A stretch of DNA of 43,122 bases from contig DAHUXA010000009.1 of assembly GCA_027307405.1 (NCBI GenBank), positions 1 to 43,122 of the forward strand, read 5' to 3'. Of this stretch, positions 1 through 8,471 are shown one piece after another. The notes beneath the pieces were generated by a model. The model was not told the origin of the DNA. It saw nothing but the letters and a program-made list of their open reading frames with translations, and did no database searches. Within the stretch, counting starts at the first letter, position 1. Each line of letters begins with the position of its first letter. The position numbers and the translations under genes were made by a program. This DNA comes from Hyphomicrobiales bacterium (GTDB lineage Bacteria > Pseudomonadota > Alphaproteobacteria > Rhizobiales > Xanthobacteraceae).

Positions 1-141
1 GACGCACATACGCCGTCTCGTCGTCATACTGAATTGCCAGCGCGTGAACCGCGTGGGCCTCACCACAGACGAGGCAAGCGAAAGCCGCACCGCCGCGATC
101 GGTCGGGCGGCCCGCGTCCAAAGCATCCGAGGCCGCGATAA
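1..141 (+). CDS. Probable 3' end of rRNA pseudouridine synthase (RluB-like), truncated by window edge
   Basis: Frame 1 is open from the first base to a TAA at 139-141 and encodes about 46 residues that are almost all Arg, Pro, His, Gly and Lys (for example GPHHRRGKRKPHRRDR). Such a basic, low-complexity, disordered tail is common at the C-terminus of RluB-type pseudouridine synthases in this order, and an rluB-rsmD gene order is familiar there. The stop overlaps the next start as TAATG, which suggests translational coupling with rsmD. No catalytic domain is inside the window, so the identity rests on tail composition and context. It could instead be another protein with a basic tail. Confidence 0.5.
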   Translation, partial: DAHTPSRRHTELPAREPRGPHHRRGKRKPHRRDRSGGPRPKHPRPR

Positions 142-695
142 TGCGAGTCGTTGGCGGCAAACTCCGCTCGCGCCCCCTCGCAGGCCCGAAATCGGACACG
201 GTGCGTCCCACCACCGACCGGCTGCGTGAGGCGCTGTTCAATATCCTCGCCCACGCCTACGCCGACCCGGTAACTGGCGCTCGCGTGCTCGACCTCTTTG
301 CCGGCACCGGCGCGCTCGGCATCGAAGCCATATCTCGCGGCGCGGCGTACGCGCTGTTTGTGGATGAAGGCGTGGAGGCGCGCGCGCTGCTGCGCGACAA
401 CGTTGAGGCGCTTGGCCTCGGAGGCGTCACGCGAATTTTCCGGCGCGATGCAACCAAGCTTGGCCCGGCGCATCCGCTTGAGCCGTTTTCACTCGTATTT
501 ATCGATCCGCCCTACGGCAAGGGCCTGGCGGAAAAGGCGCTCTTTTCCGCACGCGAGGGAGGATGGCTTAAACCAGGTGCGCTGATCGTGGTGGAGGAAG
601 CGGCCGACGTCGCCTTCAAGGTACCGGAAGGATTTTCGGAATTGGAACGCCGCCGCTACGACGACACAGAGTTCATCGTTATGCAGCTGAGCTAG
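141..695 (+). CDS. rsmD: 16S rRNA (guanine(966)-N(2))-methyltransferase RsmD
   Basis: A 184-residue SAM-dependent methyltransferase that modifies G966 of 16S rRNA during 30S assembly. The N-terminus MRVVGGKLRSRPL followed by RPTTDRLREALFNIL is typical of RsmD. The SAM-binding motif I is VLDLFAGTGALGIEAISRGA (about residues 49-68), and the catalytic N-methyltransferase motif IV is DPPY (in FIDPPYGKG, about residue 121). Length is close to the usual 180-200. The ATG overlaps the stop of the upstream frame as TAATG. The gene converges with mutL, with only one base between the two stop codons. The family call is secure. Confidence 0.95.
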   Translation: MRVVGGKLRSRPLAGPKSDTVRPTTDRLREALFNILAHAYADPVTGARVLDLFAGTGALGIEAISRGAAYALFVDEGVEARALLRDNVEALGLGGVTRIFRRDATKLGPAHPLEPFSLVFIDPPYGKGLAEKALFSAREGGWLKPGALIVVEEAADVAFKVPEGFSELERRRYDDTEFIVMQLS

Positions 696-696
696 T

Positions 697-2499
697 TCAT
701 CGGCGTCCGAACAGACGCTCGATGTCGGAAAGTTTCAATTCCACATAAGTCGGGCGACCGTGATTGCACTGACCGGAATTGGGCACGGCTTCCATCTCTC
801 GTAGAAGCGCGTTCATTTCCTCCGGCTTGAGCCTGCGGCCCGCGCGAACCGACCCGTGGCAGGCCATCGTTGACGACACGTGTAGAAGACGGCGCTCCAA
901 CGGCAACGAGTCATCCCATTCCGCCATGTGCTCGGCGAGGTCAATGACCAATCCCCTCACGTCGACTTCGCCGAGTAATGATGGCGTTTCGCGCACTGCC
1001 ACCGCGCCTGGACCGAACGTCTCGATGATGAGGCCAAAACGCGCGAGTTCGTCCGCGCGCGCAGCGAGTCGCCCAGCATCGGTCTCATCGAGTTCTACAA
1101 TTTCCGGGATGAGCAGAATCTGTCGCATGACGCCGGTTTTTTCGATCGCGGCTTTCATACGCTCGTAGACAATCCGTTCGTGCGCGGCGTGCTGATCGAC
1201 GATTACGAGTCCGTCGCGTGTTTGCGCAACGATGTAGGTCTCGTGCACCTGTGCGCGTGCTGCGCCGAGGGGCCGGTCGATCTGATCGGCAGCCGGCTCA
1301 AGACTTGCTATCGCGGCATCCGCGGCCGGTTCGCCGACATCAAAGGCAGTCTGTGCGGGCTCTGCCAAACCGACTGCAACGCCGCCACGAATCGGCGCCA
1401 ATCCAGCCGGCCGCGCCGGCGATCGTCGCCAGTCATATGTCCCGCGACGCGGCGAGGCCGCCGGGCGAAATGTTGCGATGGTTGCACTGCCGCCGGTTGT
1501 CGACGCGCGCTGGCCTTCGCGCGTCAACGCTTCTTTTAGTGCATGCACGATCAGCCCGCGCACCAGTGCGCCGTCGCGGAAGCGTACCTCGGTCTTGGCC
1601 GGGTGCACGTTGACGTCCACTTCTCGTGCATCAAGCGCTACAAATAATGCAAGCATTGGGTGCCGGTCGCGCGGCAGATAGTCGGCATAGGCTGCACGGA
1701 CCGCACCGTACAAAAGCTTGTCGCGCACAGGCCGCCCGTTGACGAACAGATATTGCCCGAGCGAATTGGCGCGAGACAGCGTCGGCAGCCCGGCGAATCC
1801 GGTCACGCGCACGCCCTCGCGTTCGGTATCAATGGCTATGGCATTGGCACGGAAGTCCGCGCCAAGCACGTCGCCAAGTCGCGTGATCTGGTCATTTTCA
1901 GCAGCACCCCAAGTCACTGGCGCGCGCTCCTCGCCGGCAAGCGTGAAGGAAACATCGGGCCGGCTCATGGCCAGCCGCCGCACGACCTCTCGCACCGCCT
2001 CCGCCTCACTGCGATCGGCTTTCAGAAACTTCAGCCGCGCAGGAGTGGCATAGAACAGGTCGCGGACCTCTACGCTGGTGCCCTGCCCGAGGGCGGCCGG
2101 TTTCACGTCCGACTTCTCGCCTGCCTCGACGGTGATGCTCCAGGCATGCGGCTCGCTGGCGTGCCGTGTGGTGATGGTCAGCCGGGCCGCCGCACCGATG
2201 GAAGGCAGGGCCTCGCCGCGGAACCCGAGGGTGCGGATCGACAACAGGTCATCGCCGTCAAGCTTCGAAGTCGCGTGGCGCTCGATCGCGAGTTCAAGAT
2301 CGGCGCGTGTCATACCCTCGCCGTCGTCGGTCACCCGGATCACCCGCCGGCCTCCGCCGTCTGTGAGTACATCAATGCGGTGAGCGCCAGCGTCGAGCGC
2401 ATTCTCGACCAGTTCCTTCACGACGCTCGCCGGCCGCTCGATCACCTCGCCGGCTGCGATGCGATTGACGACGGCCTCGGATAACTGGCGGACGGGCAT
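697..2499 (-). CDS. mutL: DNA mismatch repair protein MutL (endonuclease type)
   Basis: A 600-residue MutL, the mismatch-repair factor that links MutS recognition to strand cleavage. The N-terminal GHKL ATPase carries [30 protein letters not shown] and [10 protein letters not shown] low-complexity linker lies around residues 335-400. The C-terminal dimerisation domain has the metal-binding endonuclease motif [12 protein letters not shown], fitting DQHA(X)2E(X)4E, and the later ACHGSVRAG and QCNHGRP motifs. It should therefore nick DNA itself, as expected in alphaproteobacteria, which generally lack MutH. It is the last gene of a long minus-strand run and lies 103 bases after arfB. No terminator is apparent before the convergent rsmD. 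Confidence 0.97.
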   Translation of the reverse strand: MPVRQLSEAVVNRIAAGEVIERPASVVKELVENALDAGAHRIDVLTDGGGRRVIRVTDDGEGMTRADLELAIERHATSKLDGDDLLSIRTLGFRGEALPSIGAAARLTITTRHASEPHAWSITVEAGEKSDVKPAALGQGTSVEVRDLFYATPARLKFLKADRSEAEAVREVVRRLAMSRPDVSFTLAGEERAPVTWGAAENDQITRLGDVLGADFRANAIAIDTEREGVRVTGFAGLPTLSRANSLGQYLFVNGRPVRDKLLYGAVRAAYADYLPRDRHPMLALFVALDAREVDVNVHPAKTEVRFRDGALVRGLIVHALKEALTREGQRASTTGGSATIATFRPAASPRRGTYDWRRSPARPAGLAPIRGGVAVGLAEPAQTAFDVGEPAADAAIASLEPAADQIDRPLGAARAQVHETYIVAQTRDGLVIVDQHAAHERIVYERMKAAIEKTGVMRQILLIPEIVELDETDAGRLAARADELARFGLIIETFGPGAVAVRETPSLLGEVDVRGLVIDLAEHMAEWDDSLPLERRLLHVSSTMACHGSVRAGRRLKPEEMNALLREMEAVPNSGQCNHGRPTYVELKLSDIERLFGRR

Positions 2500-2602
2500 G
2501 ACGTTTTCTGGTGGAGACGCTTCCTCGAATCGAAGCGACTGTACCTGACGGCCAGCAGCCCCTGCGAGACAGGGCCGGAATCTGCCCCCGTTATCCCAAG
2601 GC

Positions 2603-3025
2603 CTAATCCCAGCCCGGCTTGCTCCGCCGGAGGCTTTTGATGCCGGAACGACGTTTCTTGGCCTCCAGCCTCTCCCGCCGCTGTGATTTCGGGACTTTCG
2701 TGGGCCGGCGTGGCGTTGGCTTCACCGCGGCCTGTCGAATCATCGTGAACAACCGGTCGCGTGCGCCCTCGCGGTTGCGTTCTTGGGTGCGGTGCTGCTG
2801 CGCAATGATCACGATGACGCCTTCCTTGGTCAGTCGCTTGCCAGCAAGTCGCATCAGTCGAAGGGCAACATCGTTCGGCAACGACGGCGACTGGCGCACA
2901 TCGAAACGAAGCTGCACGGCGGACGACACCTTGTTGACGTTCTGGCCACCCGGCCCCGAGGCGCGCACGAAGGATTCCGAAAGCTCGGATTCGTCGATGG
3001 CGATCGTGTCGGTGATACGGATCAT
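2603..3025 (-). CDS. arfB: Alternative ribosome-rescue factor ArfB (peptidyl-tRNA hydrolase, YaeJ family)
   Basis: A 140-residue release-factor-like protein that hydrolyses peptidyl-tRNA on ribosomes stalled without a stop codon. The catalytic GGQ loop is in [21 protein letters not shown] at about residues 24-44. The C-terminal tail is rich in Lys and Arg ([19 protein letters not shown]), as required to enter the empty mRNA channel. Length matches ArfB rather than full release factors, which carry extra domains. It lies 16 bases after pgi on the same strand and probably shares its transcript. A larger overlapping ORF in another frame (2442-3035) is a shadow. Confidence 0.94.
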   Translation of the reverse strand: MIRITDTIAIDESELSESFVRASGPGGQNVNKVSSAVQLRFDVRQSPSLPNDVALRLMRLAGKRLTKEGVIVIIAQQHRTQERNREGARDRLFTMIRQAAVKPTPRRPTKVPKSQRRERLEAKKRRSGIKSLRRSKPGWD

Positions 3026-3041
3026 GATCCGGCAATGCGTA

Positions 3042-4358
3042 TCAGGACATCAGATAGGACTTTGCAAGCACCTTACCTTGCTCGACCGCCGGTTGGTCGA
3101 AAGCATCGATACCAAGGAGATGCGCGGCGATGATGGTTTCCAACATGAAATGCATCATGAGCTCGCCGAGACTTTCTTCATCGAGCTTGCCGATATGGAT
3201 CGTCCGCACCGGGCAGCCATTCTTTGCCAGCGTCTCCGATGTGGCGCGGCCTTCCGCCGCCACAAGATCGCCAATGGTCTTGCCGCCAAATCCGGCCTCG
3301 CCCGCAAGTTTGGCAAGTTCACCATCAATACGCGGCCCAAGGCCGGCGCCGTCGACCGTAACGACAGTGAACAGCTTGTCGCGCGGCCCTCCGATGAACA
3401 ATTGCAGCTGGCTATGTTGATCTACCGGTCCGAGCGCTGCCAATGGCGTGGTGCCCTTTCCATCTTTGCCCAGACTCTCGGCCCACAGCTGCACATACCA
3501 ATGCGTGAAGCGCTGCAAGCGGTCGCAATAAGCCATCAGGGCGCTGATCGATTTTCCCTTGCTCTCCGCCAGCGCGATCGACAGCGCGGCGCCGATTGCG
3601 GCCGGCACCTGAGTCACCGGTTTCTTTGACAGCACAGGCGCCAACGCAAGGCCGGCGCCTTCACGTATCGCCGCGATGTCGAGGCCCAACATCGCGGCCG
3701 GAAGCAAGCCAACGTTGGTGAGCGCAGAGTAACGACCGCCAACGCCAGTGTCGTGATCGAGCATAGGCACGCGATATTTGCCCAGGAGATCGCGCAAGCC
3801 ATTCGCTTTGCCGGGCTTGGCCGGCTCGCTGATGCCCAAGAAGATATCGGGGATGCGCGTCTGCAATCCTTGACCCATCACCGCTGACAAGGCGGCGATG
3901 GTCTGCATCAATGTTTCCGCTGTCCCCCCGGATTTGGAGATCGCGACGAAACGCGTTGTCGCATGCGGCAGCTTCGCAAGCATAGTTCCAAAGCTGTCGG
4001 GATCGAGGTTGTCGATGAAATGTAGATGCGGTGGTACGCGCAATGCGCCGACGCCCGGGATGGCGAAGCCCGCGAGCTGCGCCAGCGTCTGCCCGCCAAG
4101 GCTGGAGCCGCCCGTGCCGAGGATAACGATATCGGTCGCCCTGTCCGCAAGCTGACGTGCCGCATTCCGGATTGTTTCCAGATCGCCGTGAGCGTCTGGC
4201 AGGCGCAGCAGCGGCAGACTGCGGTCTGCGTGGCGGGCACGGAGCCAATCGAGGGCATTTTCGGCCCGCTGCAGAGCGGATTTCAACGTACCCGCACTGA
4301 TGCCGTGCGGCCCGATGTGTTCTTCGCGCGCGTTGTCGATCGATTGGACAATGCTCAT
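3042..4358 (-). CDS. pgi: Glucose-6-phosphate isomerase, short form
   Basis: A 438-residue SIS-fold isomerase that should interconvert glucose 6-phosphate and fructose 6-phosphate. Visible PGI signatures are VILGTGGSSLGGQTLAQ (about residues 97-113), AISKSGGTAETL (phosphosugar-binding loop), GVGGRYSALTNVGLLPA, which matches the VGGRYS block, and PVDQHSQLQL, which matches the second PGI signature. At 438 residues it is about 110 shorter than the E. coli type and resembles the short PGI class. The ATG at 4358 is the natural start, 52 bases after the M16 gene. The exact catalytic residues were not assigned by eye. A dual sugar-isomerase role is possible. Confidence 0.88.
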   Translation of the reverse strand: MSIVQSIDNAREEHIGPHGISAGTLKSALQRAENALDWLRARHADRSLPLLRLPDAHGDLETIRNAARQLADRATDIVILGTGGSSLGGQTLAQLAGFAIPGVGALRVPPHLHFIDNLDPDSFGTMLAKLPHATTRFVAISKSGGTAETLMQTIAALSAVMGQGLQTRIPDIFLGISEPAKPGKANGLRDLLGKYRVPMLDHDTGVGGRYSALTNVGLLPAAMLGLDIAAIREGAGLALAPVLSKKPVTQVPAAIGAALSIALAESKGKSISALMAYCDRLQRFTHWYVQLWAESLGKDGKGTTPLAALGPVDQHSQLQLFIGGPRDKLFTVVTVDGAGLGPRIDGELAKLAGEAGFGGKTIGDLVAAEGRATSETLAKNGCPVRTIHIGKLDEESLGELMMHFMLETIIAAHLLGIDAFDQPAVEQGKVLAKSYLMS

Positions 4359-4410
4359 GCCGGTATTTGCCTAGAATCGCGCGCAAGGCGCAACGGCAGA
4401 AACAAGGCCG

Positions 4411-5742
4411 CTATTCTGTGGTTTCGCTCGACGTAAGCCCCTTTGGCCGGCCGGCAACGGTTACCAGCATGCCCCCGCCATAAAGGCGGCGTGCCACCCG
4501 CTTTGCGTCCTCGATAGTCACGGCGTCGATCATGGCACCGCGACGTTGAATATAGTCGATGCCGAGATTGTCGATCTGGATTTGGGTCAGCTGCACCGCA
4601 ATCTTTCCCGAAGTATCGAGCGTAAGCGCGTAGGAGCCCTTGAGAAACGATTTCGCGGCCGCGAGTTCCTCCGGCGTTGGGCCTTCATCGGCCATGCGCT
4701 TGATCTCGTGCTCGATCACCGCGAGCGCATCGGCAGTACGGTCGGCACGGGTAGCCGTCCCGCCCAGCACAACCGCGGCACTCCGGAACCAGACGAGGCT
4801 ATCCGACACGCCGTAGGCCAAGCCCCGCTTTTCGCGCACCTCTCGGTAGAGACGCGAGGAGAAACTGCCGCCACCCAGAATATGATTGACGATATACGCA
4901 GCCATAAAATCGGGATCGTGTCGCGCGATGCCCAGCCCGCCGAAGGTGACCACGGCCTGCGGCACATCGACATTGATCACGATACGGCGGCCAAGCCCGC
5001 TCGGCGTCGCGTTTGCTACCGCCTTGAGATCGTTTTTCGCCGGCAAGCCGCCGAACGCACGGTCGATAAGCGCGCCGGCTGTTTTGGCATCGACATCGCC
5101 TACAATTGAAACCTTCAGTTCATTGCGCGCGAACACGCGACGCACATAGTCGCGCAGATCGGCGGCTGTAATGCGTGGCACTGTCTCCAACGTTCCCTTG
5201 GTTTCGCGACCATAAGGATGGCCGGGGAACGCGGTTTGCCACCAGCGGCGGCTGGCGAGATCATTGGGATTGGTTGTATCGCGTTGCAATGCAGCCAGCT
5301 GTTGTCCCCGCACGCGCTCGACCGCGTCGGCGTCAAAACGCGGGCTCGAGAGGGCCAGGCGCAACAAATCGAAAGCTTCGTCGCGGTGCTCGTTCAGCGT
5401 TCGCAACGATCCATGGATGTAGTCGCGACCCACCTGGAAACCGAGTTCGATGGCATGATTTTCCAGACGCTCATGATACGCCTTGCTGTCGAGATTGCCG
5501 GCGCCCTCATCGAGCAGATCGGCGGCCAGATTGGCAGTACCGGCCTTGTCCGCGCCGTCCTGGGTGGCGCCGCCATGAAATGCATAGTTGAGCGTGACCA
5601 ACGGTACGGCCTTTTCGCGCACGAGCCAGGCTTCAATACCGGATGGGCTGACGATCTTTTCAATTGTCATCGCCGATGCGGTACCTGCGCAGCCAATCAG
5701 AGCGACTACGCCGCAAAGAATTGATGCAACGAGCCGGGTCAT
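4411..5742 (-). CDS. M16 family peptidase, non-catalytic partner subunit, secreted
   Basis: A 443-residue M16 (insulinase/pitrilysin) family protein with a Sec signal peptide (MTRLVASILCGVVALIGCAGTASA). The position where active subunits carry HxxEH reads NLAADLLDEGAGN here, so the zinc site is missing. The C-terminal half keeps the REKRGLAYGVSDS block found in the substrate-binding partner of two-subunit M16B peptidases. The start codon overlaps the stop of the upstream catalytic M16 gene as ATGA (5739-5742), which fits stoichiometric synthesis of a heterodimer in the periplasm. Substrate unknown; processing of periplasmic peptides is a plausible role. Confidence 0.9.
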   Translation of the reverse strand: MTRLVASILCGVVALIGCAGTASAMTIEKIVSPSGIEAWLVREKAVPLVTLNYAFHGGATQDGADKAGTANLAADLLDEGAGNLDSKAYHERLENHAIELGFQVGRDYIHGSLRTLNEHRDEAFDLLRLALSSPRFDADAVERVRGQQLAALQRDTTNPNDLASRRWWQTAFPGHPYGRETKGTLETVPRITAADLRDYVRRVFARNELKVSIVGDVDAKTAGALIDRAFGGLPAKNDLKAVANATPSGLGRRIVINVDVPQAVVTFGGLGIARHDPDFMAAYIVNHILGGGSFSSRLYREVREKRGLAYGVSDSLVWFRSAAVVLGGTATRADRTADALAVIEHEIKRMADEGPTPEELAAAKSFLKGSYALTLDTSGKIAVQLTQIQIDNLGIDYIQRRGAMIDAVTIEDAKRVARRLYGGGMLVTVAGRPKGLTSSETTE

Positions 5743-7106
5743 GACCGCTTCTCCGCTTGCGGGCTTACATCCTTGATCAGATAACCGGTAGCCGAGCGCC
5801 GCTTATCGAGCCATTGCCGGGCGGCGTCCCGCACCTGATCGGCTGTGACGGCCCGGATCCGGTCCGGCCAATGCCGGACATCATTGACGGATCCGCCGGT
5901 GGTCAGCGCAGCGCCATACCAGCGAGCCATGCTGGCCTGGTTATCCTGGGCATAAACAGCGTCCGCAATCAGCCGGGTCTTGGTGCGCTCAAGCTCTTCT
6001 TCCGTGACGCCCTTGTCGATGAGTTGGGCGACGACCGCGTCGATTTCCGCTTCAAGCTGGGGCAGCGTCGTTCCAGGGCGCGGCGAACCGTAGATGCCGA
6101 ATTTTGACATATCCAGCGCATTTGAGTCGTACCAGGCTTCGGCTACGACGGCGACCTGCTTTTCGACAGCGAGTGCGCGATATAGACGGCTGTTGGAGCC
6201 GTTACCGAGAATATGGGCGAGCACTTCGAGCGCTTCAGACTCGCCACGCTTTCCCGTGGCGAATGACGGCACGAGATACTCCCGTTGCAGAGTGGGCATC
6301 TCGACCCGAGCATCGGCAAGTGTGAGCGACCGCACCGCCACGGGCGGTGGCTCTTGTGCTCGTACGCGCGGCCCCCCTGTGGCGCCATGACGGGGTACCT
6401 TGCCGTAAGTCTCCTCAGCCAGAGCACGCGCCTGTGCCGGATCGACATCCCCGGCGATCACGACCACTGCGTTATTGGGCGCATAAAAGCGGCGGTAGAA
6501 TCCGATTGCGTCATTGCGGGAAAGCTCTTCCATCTCGTGACGCCAGCCGATCACCGGCTTTCCGTAGGGGTGATTGAGATAAAGTGCAGCATCGATCTGT
6601 TCGGCCAGGCGTGCGCGCGGATTGTTTCCAACGCGCTGGTTCTGCTCCTCGAGAATGACATTGCGCTCGGGCAAAACGACGTCATCGGTGAGCTGGAGGC
6701 CGGTCATGCGGTCGGCCTCGAACTCCATCACCGTCTTGAGCTGCTCGCTTGGCACGCGCTGGTAGTAGCCGGTGTAGTCCTGCGAGGTGAAGGCATTCTC
6801 CTGGCCGCCGATGTGCGCAACCACTTGCGAGAATTTGCCGGCCGGGTTCTTGGCGGTGCCCTTGAACATCAGGTGCTCAAGGAAATGTGCCAACCCCGAT
6901 TTGCCCGGCGTCTCATCGGCGGCCCCGACCTTGTACCAGATCATATGCGTGACCACCGGTGCACGATGGTCGGGAATGACCACCATTTCCAATCCGTTGG
7001 CCAGCGTGAAATCGGCAATTTCCGGACCCGCCTGCTCGGCGGCAAGCGAAGAAGAGGCAAGCGCGCTAGCAAGCGCGATGATCATGACGTTTATCTTTGC
7101 GAGCAC
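5739..7106 (-). CDS. M16 family zinc metallopeptidase, catalytic subunit, secreted
   Basis: An M16 peptidase with the inverted zinc motif HFLEH (in GLAHFLEHLMFKGT) and a downstream Glu in EFEADRM, about 75 residues later, as the third ligand. It should be the active half of a periplasmic heterodimer with the next gene. The ORF is open from a GTG at 7199, but that would place about 31 unusual residues before the signal peptide. I prefer a GTG at 7106, giving VLAKINVMIIALASALASSS and 455 residues; an ATG at 7085 is also possible. The GTG at 7199 lies only two bases after the upstream stop, so operon coupling cannot be excluded. Family assignment is firm, the start is not. Confidence 0.9.
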   Translation of the reverse strand: MLAKINVMIIALASALASSSLAAEQAGPEIADFTLANGLEMVVIPDHRAPVVTHMIWYKVGAADETPGKSGLAHFLEHLMFKGTAKNPAGKFSQVVAHIGGQENAFTSQDYTGYYQRVPSEQLKTVMEFEADRMTGLQLTDDVVLPERNVILEEQNQRVGNNPRARLAEQIDAALYLNHPYGKPVIGWRHEMEELSRNDAIGFYRRFYAPNNAVVVIAGDVDPAQARALAEETYGKVPRHGATGGPRVRAQEPPPVAVRSLTLADARVEMPTLQREYLVPSFATGKRGESEALEVLAHILGNGSNSRLYRALAVEKQVAVVAEAWYDSNALDMSKFGIYGSPRPGTTLPQLEAEIDAVVAQLIDKGVTEEELERTKTRLIADAVYAQDNQASMARWYGAALTTGGSVNDVRHWPDRIRAVTADQVRDAARQWLDKRRSATGYLIKDVSPQAEKRS

Positions 7107-7201
7107 GGTGTTGGACCTGGATATGTTGCGATCGTGCCGCAGCACGAGATTCGGGTTACGCCGCCAGCCACGCAACAAAGCTAGGTCGACGGTTAACACG
7201 C

Positions 7202-7909
7202 TTATCGAGACAGTTCGCTGCGTGTGGTGTAGTTGTCAGTCGGCTTCGGGGGCGCCGCTTTGCCGATTCCGTAGGGCTGATCCGGCGACGGAGTTTGATA
7301 ACCGGGCGGAGGATCGGTTAGCGAGGCGCGCGGCGGTTCGCCGGTAAATTTTGCCGTTTCTTCTTTTTTACCGCCGAACATGGAGCTGAATACGCTGCCG
7401 GTGCTGGAGCCAAGCTGGGATGGCAGTAGTTGGCTGCCGAAACCAGAGGCTGGCGTATCATAGCCGTCATCTTTCCGTGCCTGCTTTTTCTTGGCCTGCG
7501 AGCGGGCTCCAGGCGCCAGTTGCTCCGGTCGCAGTGGATTCTGGTCGCGCTCCCGCTCATCGCTGACATTGCGATCTCGCTCCGCTGCCGCTTCCGCTTT
7601 GCGACGGGCGACGTCCGGGTCCTTCGGCCAAGCCGGATTATTTGCGGTGATAGCGTCGCTCTGCTCGGGCGGCGGCAGGTCACGGCTGGGCGGGAGCACA
7701 AGCGGCGCGCGTTCTTGGTAGTTGATCGTCGCCTCGCCGTCGCGCTTGAAGCCAAGCCCTTCCATGATGCCGCGCAAAAATTTCTGATCGACCGGGACGT
7801 CGTCGTCAGCTGCACGTGCGGGAGCAGGCGTCAGAATAGCAACCGCGCCGAGCGCCAGGCCCAAGGCAGCGCTCGCGCTGAAGACGTTTGTCAGACGTGT
7901 CGTGCTCAT
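7202..7909 (-). CDS. Secreted protein of unknown function
   Basis: A 235-residue protein beginning with a signal peptide (SAALGLALGAVAILTPAPARA). A short ordered block follows (VPVDQKFLRGIMEGLGFKRD) that looks like a conserved motif of uncharacterised Rhizobiales periplasmic proteins. The rest is hydrophilic and low in complexity: Ala, Glu, Arg and Lys-rich stretches (RRKAEAAAERDRN), then Gly, Ser and Pro-rich sequence up to the C-terminus. No enzymatic motif was seen. It sits between lspA and the M16 pair on the same strand, so a link to envelope protein maturation is possible but unproven. Confidence 0.8.
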   Translation of the reverse strand: MSTTRLTNVFSASAALGLALGAVAILTPAPARAADDDVPVDQKFLRGIMEGLGFKRDGEATINYQERAPLVLPPSRDLPPPEQSDAITANNPAWPKDPDVARRKAEAAAERDRNVSDERERDQNPLRPEQLAPGARSQAKKKQARKDDGYDTPASGFGSQLLPSQLGSSTGSVFSSMFGGKKEETAKFTGEPPRASLTDPPPGYQTPSPDQPYGIGKAAPPKPTDNYTTRSELSR

Positions 7910-7958
7910 CCGGAAACGGACCCTGGAACCTCTGAATTGTCACGACTCTTGCGGCGGA

Positions 7959-8468
7959 TCAGGGCGCTTTTGCGGCGTGATCCGCAGTCAGAGACTCATA
8001 CAACAGCCCAATAACCCCGGCAACGATGGCCACATCGGCCAGGTTAAAAACATACCAGTTGAACTGCCAATTCGGTGTGGAAATGTGAAAAAAGACGAAA
8101 TCGGCCACCCAGCCATAGGCTAGACGGTCGATGGCGTTGCCGACGGCCCCCCCAATGACCAGACCGAGCGAGAGCGCTGTGAGCCGGTCCTTTGCACGGG
8201 CAAGCCAGAACCAGAGCAGCGATACGGCGACCGCCTTGAAGGCCAGCAGGACCCATTGGCCGAGCGGTCCCTGGGTTTGGAACAGACCGTAACTGATACC
8301 TGTATTGCGAGCGAGAATGATGTCGATGAAGGGGCCAATGCGTACCGGCCCATTGGCCGCAAGATCAAACACGAACAGGAGATAGACTTTAAAAGCCTGG
8401 TCGAGAAAGCAGGCGACCGCTGCAACGGCAAGTCCGAAGCGCGTTTGCGGGCCGGCGAAGTAAGACAC
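7959..8468 (-). CDS. lspA: Lipoprotein signal peptidase (signal peptidase II)
   Basis: A 169-residue inner-membrane aspartyl protease that removes the signal peptide of diacylglyceryl-prolipoproteins. It has four hydrophobic segments and the conserved blocks ARNTGISYGLF, GGAVGNAIDRLAYGWVADF and WYVFNLADVAI. The two catalytic aspartates are those in NAIDR and NLAD. The start appears to be GTG at 8468, only three bases after the ileS stop. The ileS-lspA order is widespread in bacteria and supports the call. The Ile-Ser-Tyr-Gly stretch after RNTG differs slightly from the common form with Ala and Phe, but the essential residues are present. Confidence 0.96.
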   Translation of the reverse strand: MSYFAGPQTRFGLAVAAVACFLDQAFKVYLLFVFDLAANGPVRIGPFIDIILARNTGISYGLFQTQGPLGQWVLLAFKAVAVSLLWFWLARAKDRLTALSLGLVIGGAVGNAIDRLAYGWVADFVFFHISTPNWQFNWYVFNLADVAIVAGVIGLLYESLTADHAAKAP

Positions 8469-8471
8469 GGA

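Noticed and set aside
1660-2484. A 274-codon plus-strand ORF opposite mutL
   Set aside because: A shadow of a GC-rich gene; the mutL motifs on the minus strand are unambiguous.
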